A stretch of 64,000 nt of DNA from Schistocephalus solidus (taxonomy: Eukaryota > Platyhelminthes > Cestoda > Diphyllobothriidea > Diphyllobothriidae), in the NCBI GenBank assembly GCA_017591395.1, contig WEDG01007643.1, positions 24,596 through 88,595 on the forward strand, given 5' to 3'. The translations under genes and the position numbers were made by a program. Below, one piece after another: positions 56,331 through 64,000 of the stretch (positions are counted from its first letter, which is position 1; each line of letters begins with the position of its first letter). The notes beneath the pieces were generated by a model. That model searched no databases and was not told the origin of the DNA. It saw nothing but the letters and a program-made list of their open reading frames with translations.

Positions 56331-57230
56331 TGTTTTCGCACCTGCAGTTCAAGAGTTTGAGCTGGCTGAGGCGATAACTGTTCCTTCTACCTTTCTGTGT
56401 TTTAACGAGATTTCGGGCATGTTCGCCATAGACTCACCGAAATCTAATGCCCGTTAGGCCACTGTTCGCTTTGACTCTTTTGTTCATCGAGCTACGGCCG
56501 GAGGGCTTGGTAGCCGTAGGAAGCGTCATTACGAACGATTGATGGAGGTTGTTCCCATGTTCCAGATCTTTAATATTTCCCTTGCTATGCGGTCACTTCC
56601 CCGACCCAGAATTTTCGGCATTCTTAAAGGCAAACGTGTGTCCAGAGTCTGCGCTATTTTTCTGCAAACCATCCTTCCATCCTTCTTACTGCTCTCTTAA
56701 ATTCTCCAACTCGTTTTTGTAGCCGTTTCGAGGTCTCTTCAATGAAGTTACCTGCGCGGAAATTACATTTAAACCGGTAAATGACATTTGTTATTTCACT
56801 TCGTGGGAGGGGACCTAAGGTCTCATAATCAGCTATCAATTGGTTGACTCAAGTCGGTGGCGATGCCAATCCCCAGTGATCTTAGGAGACGGGAGACCGC
56901 CTCGGAACGCCATGCATCGTATGTAAACGCTCGCCATATATTCGGCTGCTCGATCGCATGCTTTCTGTTTGGCCTGGACTATTTGCTGCGTTCGATGACG
57001 TCGCTGGGATACCCGTTGGTCATGTAGTGGTGTTGGAGGTACCGCTGTTCTGCCTTTCTTTCAGCTGGCTCTCGAGCAATGTGTTTTCAGCACTATTGGT
57101 TATTTTTGGAGCACAAATGCGTTTGTTGCATAAAGGGCGTTTTTATGTGGAAGCTAGAGGGCTAGCCGAGTACTGGTGGCGCTTCATTTCACCATTTTTT
57201 ATTAGGTCCCCAACAAGTTGATCAACCGCA
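56331..57230 (-). pseudogene. Penelope-like element, upstream part of the split copy (GIY-YIG)
   Basis: The minus strand 56839-56654 encodes IADYETLGPLPRSEITNVIY, then RFKCNFRAGNFIEETSKRLQ and KRVGEFKRAVRRMEG. It resembles the GIY-YIG domain at 21990-22120, with YIGETG changed to FIEETS, so the active site is decayed. Further 5', to about 57220, are pieces of the RT-endonuclease linker in shifted frames. Confidence 0.78.
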
Positions 57231-59538
57231 TAATTAGACAGGAGCAGTGAATATGTATACAGGCTTCTTCGAGAATGTTTGACAGAACTGTACAGGTCAA
57301 CTATTTTTATGCACTCTGACTTTGACTAACAGGAATTTTGTAAATTTTTGGCCAAACAATAAGCCAAGTTACAATAAATATACTTATTGGCTTATCCATT
57401 AGTATTCGCTGAGGATGTATTGACAGGATCAGGCAATCAGAGATTGACTAGCTTGATGGAGTCAAAGAAAACACGCCCTGTCTATGGCAAACTTATGAAA
57501 TTTAATGTAAATATTAGACTTTGTCGACTCTTCGTTCGTCTCATTTGAATGCAGATCTTAGTTCTTCTGGCAAATTCTTATGAGTCGATCATGAAAGTAT
57601 GTAGCCCGAGTTGACACCATGTAACGTATTTCAACGTCAACTTGCAAGGCCCTAGCTTTTGCATGCAAGTGCAGAATTGCTTGGACTTGATGCATTTTTC
57701 ATAAAAACAGGAAAAACGAATACAAACATCGTGGGCTCGGCATTACAAACAGCCTTGCGGTTAAACGACTTATGGAGACGAGGCGATATTTTAATTGGCA
57801 GACGTTAGAACTTTTTTTAGATTCGTAAGGGAAGTTAAGGTCTTCTTCCAGTGTAAAGTTTTCATCACAAAGAATAACGTGGAAAAGCTGTTCCAGCTGC
57901 ATAGTTAAGCAAGATGGGTAATGATGATGGTAACAGATTCGTTTGACAACAATTTGACAACCCAGTACTCTGGTAAAGGCTAGCATATCTTTTTGCCGTT
58001 TTATGCCTTTTATTTCACCATCGACTATCAAGCATATTTATACACTCAAGATTTATTTTTATTACTTCCCAGTGTGTGTAATGTTTGGATGTATTTATGA
58101 AGTCGAGGGCAAAACAAAAAACAGTACTCGCCAACCCAATTTGCAGGCATAATTTTCACATGGTCAGTTACCTTTCATTTTTGACCGAGCAGATTATCTC
58201 CGCATATTTCCTCACGCTCGCAGTTTTTATTCTAATTGGTCCCTCGCTTGTCTTATTGTCAACGCACGGCATTATCCACGTACCCGTGATGTCGAAGTTA
58301 TTGTCTTCCTGCAAGGTGTGTGCAAAGACCCGCACGGCGCACGTTGCCAGGTGGGCTGATTAACCATGCAGTGTTTCAGGGGACAGTTTCCTATTTGGGG
58401 TTGGATAAAATGCACATGATTGTGCACTTGCATCCGGTTGGTATTATTAGTAAACTTGTAGGTTTGTTTTTCGAATATACTCTTATCTTAGTTATACTCG
58501 TGCGCCTTATTAATCGTTACCTACTCGTCATCGCATGGGATGTGATGCTATGTCGCAGGGCATGTTATCATACATCGATTACGCTGGCTTCTACTAGAAT
58601 GATTTGTTATATAGTGATGAACCCTGTGGCTCTTGTTTTACCAGTGTTATAAATGACGTCCAGTGTCATTACCCGCAGATCTTTCGCCCTTAATAACTTA
58701 AATAGATAAAGGGGATTTTTACCATTTCAGTGGATATTATGCACATCACATGAGCTGTCGATGAAAGTCAAGATCCCAAACTGACTGCGAGCTTCTTACC
58801 TGAAATGCCTGGCGGCTGGGCATAATATGCGTCTCAAAATTCTGCATTTCATTGTTATGTGCCAACTTTTACGACATCCTGGGAAATTACAAAAACTTGT
58901 TCCGAAAAGATTAAGTTTATCTTTGCGAATTAATATTCTCGGAAATGAAACAAGGCAGAAATGAAAACCTAGGTTTTTGCAATCTAAAAACGCACGGGAA
59001 AAGCTATGGACGCACTTACGATCTGAACTCTGTAAGGCATCAGCAAAACAAGCGTCAATTGCTCAACTGAATCTGTGCTATCAGTGTGCTAAATAATTAC
59101 GTAGTTTGATTGCTGATTCCGCTTTTAGCTATTACCTGTATTTTTTGCATTGGAAAATCGTACAAAATACTATAAATGTTCTCGCAGTCACAGAAAACTT
59201 ACCTTAACCCTCTTGCTTTGTACCCAATGCTATGAAAAATTTAAAAATCCTTTTCAAACTTACAGTATTCTAAGTTTTGATACATGTCCTGCAGGTGCTA
59301 ATTAAGCAATGAAAAAGTCACACTTTCGTTAGAATTTGTCGGCATCACCTGTCTAGCATAAAGATGACCTGCTTAAACCTATGACCTGATGACTTTAATC
59401 TCAGACTATTTTCTGTCATTAATGCTGTGCATCTCCATCAACTATATATTGATCATAATTTTTTTTATTCATATTTGAAGCAATCTTTCATAACTCGTGA
59501 TCACTCAAAGCCTTTAAGTTTCCTTGATTAACCTTACC
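57231..59538. other. AT-rich stretch, no supported gene
   Basis: Hydrophobic frames occur on the plus strand (58085-58652) but have no supporting splice, start or end signals. A TATATA box at about 59443-59448 lies 90 bp before the start codon of the next gene. Confidence 0.45.
59443..59448 (+). promoter_or_regulatory. TATA-like box upstream of the secreted-protein gene
   Basis: TATATA about 90 bp before the ATG at 59539. Spacing is reasonable for a short 5' untranslated region. The surrounding DNA is AT-rich, so chance is likely. Confidence 0.3.
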
Positions 59539-61244
59539 ATGAGGCAGTGGAACCGGATGCACTTACGAGCCTGTCTTTTCTTGTCCATCTGCTGCTGTAT
59601 ATCACTGGCCTGCTTAGGTAAGTCGTTCTAGCATTTGACTTTCCGTAATTTATATTCAACAAAGTAGATGGCGACAAATACTGACCTCGTGAAGAGTATT
59701 TAAAATTCATTTTTGCAACTCTGAGGCTGTTCGTTTTATTAGATTATTCGCTTTTATATATAAGACGTATTCAGACAAATAAAAATACTCAATTTTCAGT
59801 GATACAGAGCATCTGATAAACGCGGGAATAATCGTGTATAAAATTGATTGAAATTTAAGAGATTTTCAGCCTTTTCGTTGCAGAATTTTCCAATATTCAT
59901 GCATGACAAAATTACGCTTGTTTTTAAGAATGCATATCAGCAGTTTTAACAGATACACGAAATGAGAGAGATAATAAAAGACATTAGTTTAGTTTAGATT
60001 CTTTATGAGGAAGATACTAGCTTTTTGATGACGTTTCTCTTTGGAAGTTTTAACATTGGAAACATAAGGTATTAAAGCTTTATTAATATCATAGAATGCT
60101 CATTTACTGTTTCACCATTTGAAGCTATTAACGTTTTCCTGTGAAAAAGTCAATATGTCAACTGCATAACATTTAATTTTTCAAACGAAAAGAGTATGTT
60201 ATGGGAAAGTTCCTCAGGTAGAGTTATAATTATGATGAACTAAATTGAACATCAGAATTCACGGGAGTACGCATTGTCCCCAGCGTTAACTGTAGAGTCT
60301 TGCCATCTGCCAGGAAAAAGCAGTTGAATGTTAAGGTGGCCACAGCATAACAACAGCTTGTGCCTCTTCGAACTAGTCTGAGATGTAGTTGTAGGAGATG
60401 CTGTTCGGAAAATGTATTTAAGGCACTGAACATTTATGTAGGATAAGAAAAATGCTCTACTATACGGAGATCTACTGATTACCAAGGTGTTTGAAGTCCA
60501 AGCTTATAGGCGTGTGTATAAGTATATTTGATGTTAACAGCCAAATCAAAGGCACAGTTTAATACCGAACGGCAAGATATTTACTTGGGTAATCCAGTAA
60601 GTACTTTGTTAACGATAAAGACTAGTAGATCATAACTAGAAACCTGCTCTGTCAATTTTTTTAAATGATTAAATTGTAGAAAAAGAGCCAAGAATAAAAT
60701 GCAGTGATCATTACCAGGACGACAATCTAGTGACATGGACGTTGGATAAAATGAAGTCAGAACTGAAACGGTTGCTTGTCAAAAGCCACGGATTCGTACA
60801 CAAAGTAAAAATGAGCCTTGATAACTTACCGGCGAGCGTCCTCTGTGCAAGGAAATGGTTCTCCAGACAGAAGGAACACTACGAGTTTTGGTGCAATTTC
60901 ACCCTGGCTAGCATGCAACTGGATGTCGATATGGTAGGTTCACATATATACTGACTCATCTTCACCCATTTTAGGTGCCGGTTTATGTTGATAGTTTAAA
61001 TTATTTCACAGATTTAAAAGTGGTTACTTTTCAAATACACAGTGAACTACTGTACTCCGGAGGGTATATTGTCATTCGAATTCATTCATTTCGCATACCC
61101 GATTTGCTGCAGGCGCAGCTATTAGACCGGTGGTCAATGCTGTTGAATCCATCTGAAAGAAAATCAGGCAAACCATTCGGACAGATCATACAGACAAGCA
61201 TTGATGACACGCTCCCTCTTACGCACCGCTTCAGATGTTATTAA
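59539..61244 (+). CDS. Secreted protein of unknown function, complete three-exon gene
   Basis: Exons 59539-59617, 60680-60933 and 60975-61244 join in phase (79+254+270 nt) to give 200 residues. Exon 1 is a signal peptide: MRQWNRMHLRACLFLSICCC then ISLACL, a basic start followed by a long hydrophobic core, ending in G|GTAAGT. Exon 2 starts after ATTGTAG and ends ATG|GTAGGT; it holds CSDHY, LCARKWF and FWCNFT, with a possible N-glycosylation site NFT. The second intron is only 41 bp. Exon 3 (VPVYVDSLNYFTDLKVVTFQ and onward) ends RFRCY and TAA. The mature protein would be about 175 residues with at least four cysteines, no membrane segment and many Lys/Arg. A TATA-like box precedes it and AATAAA follows 69 bp after the stop. 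No family is recognised; a parasite secretory or tegument-associated product is a guess. Confidence 0.75.
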
Positions 61245-61312
61245 CCTCTTGCTTTCCATATCCGATTGGCCCACGCGGATCGCTGTTCTCCTTTATCTGT
61301 TTTTTTAATTTA

Positions 61313-61318
61313 AATAAA
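61313..61318 (+). terminator. Poly(A) signal of the secreted-protein gene
   Basis: Canonical AATAAA 69 bp after the TAA stop at 61242-61244. Confidence 0.7.
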
Positions 61319-62419
61319 AAATGTATTCTTACCAAATCCGTCCACTTCTTTAAGCTCTTTAATCTTTTATCTTGAGACGCGCCTTGTTATTTTCTGCGAC
61401 GAGTTTTGAGAACACGTTGCCCTCTCTAGTGTCTGCTTAAAAACCACCTTAATGCAAGAGCAACATTTTTTAGGTCATCAAAGCCTTGAGGCTAGTCGAA
61501 ATAATATCGTACCAGTGGCCGAGGTCAATATGAGAAGCCAAAATACGGGTCCAATTTCCTGACCATCACCCATGTATTTTATGCGTATCAACAAGGAATA
61601 ATAGACAACATTTGAGCCTACTTTACTACCAGACGAGAAAGAGTAACATTAGGGAAGTTTTGGAAGGGCACAGCTGTGCAAATGAGACCGTGAACTGATA
61701 TTAGAACTGAAACCGTCCTTATGGTTTATAGTACTTCAAGACAAGAAACACGAACAGCAATTTTTTCAAAAGGATATAACTTGGCCAAATTCTAATGGGG
61801 GACATTCACTTTAGCATTGACAACCCATTATTCTTCGTATGACAAATCTAAAAGATTGAAATGTCATCGTTGATAAGCATCAACTGAAGTTCTTCCTTTG
61901 AGGAGAGTTAATGTTCGTCATCATATGCCATCGGCCTGCTTCTCTTTAAATGCGTGAGAAATCGATAATGATAAAAAGCTATGGAGCAATACAGATAAGG
62001 CTTATAACTTAGAAGCTTATCAATCTTACACTTACGATGATGGCACAGCCTACTATTTACTGTCCTTCTGAGACGGAGTTCACCGAAAATCGGTACAAAT
62101 AATTGTACAAAAAACGTCTCGAATGAAACCAACCAGGTCAATTTCGGATTTTACTCAACTTTGCCTGGTGTGAACAAAACCTTCTCGTGATCTTTGGACA
62201 GGTTACTGAAAATGACTGAGTGGTTACTATGAAACAATATGCTTTGAAATTGTAAGTGCTCTTTCAAGACATACTGTACGAAGTGGGAGAGAAATGCGTC
62301 AGCGTGTAAAGCCTTTGAATTCGCGTATGGAATCCTGTGTAACGTGGAAGTCGACAAATTTCTCAATGATTCAACCTACCATTGTTTTCTTGTCCCTTCG
62401 TTCTGTGTTGTGTTGCCAG
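61319..62419. other. Spacer between two small plus-strand genes
   Basis: It should contain the upstream exon(s) of the partial gene at 62420. No signal-peptide exon could be identified with confidence. Confidence 0.35.
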
Positions 62420-62973
62420 TCTTAGTCCGCGCACGCATATAATGAAGTACATGGGATTAGAGCTGTATTTTGGATGTTCATTAAGTAGCGACCATTTCCA
62501 AGCGAAACCTACCAGCATTGTGACCGCAAACAATGCGTACAAGATAATTATCGAAGAATTCGGTATGCCATGTAAATCGGTACTCGAGGTCAAGTATATG
62601 GTATAAAAGGTTGGAGGGTTGAGAGTTAGACTTTAATGGGGCCTTTTTCACATTGTCCATATTGTAAGCCCACTAAGACGATATCTGAACCATTTTTTCG
62701 TTTGAGCGAAAACTTAGTCCCTCTGGTGCAAGCCGATTGGTGTGCGCTTTTTTTAAACAGGCTGCTTGGCCTAATCACTTCTTCCCCTCGAAGCTAAATC
62801 TGATCGTCCTTTCTCTGGCTTACGATCGCAAGGGTGTTAAGAGCGCGGAAGACTATTCACAAGTCCGCTATTTATATAAACTACTTCTGCGTACAACTCG
62901 CAATCATAGTCCATTATGCACATGGTGGACGTCATTGTTCACGATGGTCACATTGTCAATATTCAGAAGATGA
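62420..62973 (+). CDS. Candidate small gene, two 3' exons, unknown product
   Basis: Exon 62420-62600 follows a pyrimidine-rich acceptor (TGTTGTGTTGCCAG) and ends ATG|GTATAA. Exon 62761-62973 starts after TTTTTTTAAACAG and ends with a TGA. The two join in phase 0 and encode RTHIMKYMGLELYFGCSLSS ... MPCKSVLEVKYM then AAWPNHFFPSKLNLIVLSLA and on to IFRR. The layout echoes the gene 1.4 kb upstream: an exon ending in Met at a phase-0 junction (LDVDM there, LEVKYM here), then a last exon opening with a beta-strand-like segment. Sequence identity is low, so homology is only suspected. A first exon ending in two spare bases is missing. Confidence 0.4.
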
Positions 62974-64000
62974 TACTTAAGTTACACAGATTGGAAATTT
63001 AGCAAATTAAGGCAGCTTCTTAAGTGCTCTTATGATCAGCCGAGATCTACCTACAGACGCATACTACCCACAGATACCAATGATTATTTTTCAGTCGTTA
63101 ATTACCCGCAAAAAAATAAAGGAATACGTCATAATTGTAGGCATTTCGTGTATGTTTTGGTTAACGTTAGGTTTGAAGTCAACGCTTTACTGCGAAATTT
63201 TTAAAAAGGTACTCGAAATGCTTATCAGCATCAGTTTTATTAAATATATACTTCTGCTTCGCGTGAAATCGTTATTTTACGTCACAGGATGAAATCAGCA
63301 TAATCGTACGGTCATCTAATGAGAAAAAGGGAAATATACAAAAAGCAGGTGTGCAACGCAGAAACAGTCAAATAGGGGTTTCTTTCAGAGTGGGAATGAT
63401 ATGCAGAGGTACAATGGAGGCAAGTAGGCCGCGGAAAAACCAAATTTTAGAGAGGGTAGGGTGTTAAGGAGCTACAAATTCCTAAAGAAACCTAGCTGCC
63501 TTTACGAGTCTAGGCAACTCGACGTAAGTTTGTATGCAGTGAATATGGAGATTGAGGCCTAGTTCGTGCATATAAATCCATCTAATATTTTAACACCAAA
63601 ATAAAACAATTTCAGAGTTTATGATACTGAGAGCGTCATGCAGGCCACATTAGGAAGGATCCGCATGAATATTGCATTCAATGGGTAAAGCAAGTTACCC
63701 TCTCTGCAGTAAACCTTCCAGTAGAACTTGTTACCTGATGCACGTATTATTTTGGTGTAGTATAAGTTTATGCTCACCTTGAAAAAAAGAACCTCACTAA
63801 CGGCCAAAATTCTATCCAATCGATTTTTATGCGAGTTTTTCATCTTACGTATGTTATCTTATGAAGATTATTCCATCCACTGAAAATTACTGCGGCACAG
63901 GCTTGGATATTCTCTATGAGAAAACAAACATGATATGGTCTCTCCATTCGCTTCAATACGCAATTTTCATATAATCACTTCTGGCAGTTTCATCTTACGT
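62974..64000. other. AT-rich right edge, no supported gene
   Basis: Short frames at 63032-63292 (plus) and 63619-63843 (minus) lack splice or end signals. Nothing else recognised. Confidence 0.4.

Noticed and set aside
58085..58652. Overlapping hydrophobic plus-strand frames
   Set aside because: They overlap in two frames, have no convincing splice or end signals, and lie in AT-rich DNA.
1..64000. CRISPR arrays, operons or other bacterial systems
   Set aside because: Introns, poly(A) signals and eukaryotic retroelements throughout show nuclear animal DNA; no regularly spaced short repeats with unique spacers were seen.

Overview
The window is eukaryotic: genes are split by GT-AG introns, protein-coding density is very low, (TA)n and other simple repeats are frequent, and most recognisable coding sequence belongs to retroelements. 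The mixture of a non-LTR retrotransposon with a C-terminal zinc-finger tail, Penelope-like elements (PLEs) with GIY-YIG endonuclease domains, and a tRNA-headed SINE present in many copies points to a flatworm. From memory of similar annotated proteins, the best guess is a diphyllobothriidean tapeworm of the Spirometra/Diphyllobothrium type. That assignment is inference.

The main cellular gene lies on the minus strand. Seven exons between 43426 and 8912 join in consistent phase and encode about 507 residues of HEAT repeats. They match the protein phosphatase 2A scaffold subunit A (PR65, PPP2R1 family) from about HEAT 6 to the last repeat. It is a divergent paralogue with an alanine/serine/glycine/threonine-rich insert of roughly 100 residues and a second proline/alanine-rich insert. 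The N-terminal third and the last few residues are not found. Its introns, 0.5 to 9.9 kb long, hold most of the repeats between 9 and 43 kb.

Repeats by region. 1-4790 is a decayed LINE on the minus strand. 20.8-23.3 kb holds two PLE 3' halves head to head, with hammerhead-ribozyme-like motifs at both outer ends and (TA)n and SINE copies outside them. 25.6, 29.7-30.5, 38.7-39.9, 47.1-48.1, 49.5-51.1 and 51.1-57.2 kb hold further PLE pieces. A second LINE (51534-56330) sits inside the last of these. 36.5-37.1 kb is an inverted repeat, and 46.0-47.1 kb is a tandem SINE array.

The right flank (about 43.8-48.5 and 57.3-64 kb) is AT-richer and carries small plus-strand exons. The best is a complete three-exon gene at 59539-61244 encoding a 200-residue protein with a signal peptide, a 41-bp intron and a poly(A) signal. 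A partial gene (62420-62973) and a last exon with a poly(A) signal (45632-45831) are similar in style, which suggests a cluster of small, possibly secreted proteins of unknown function.
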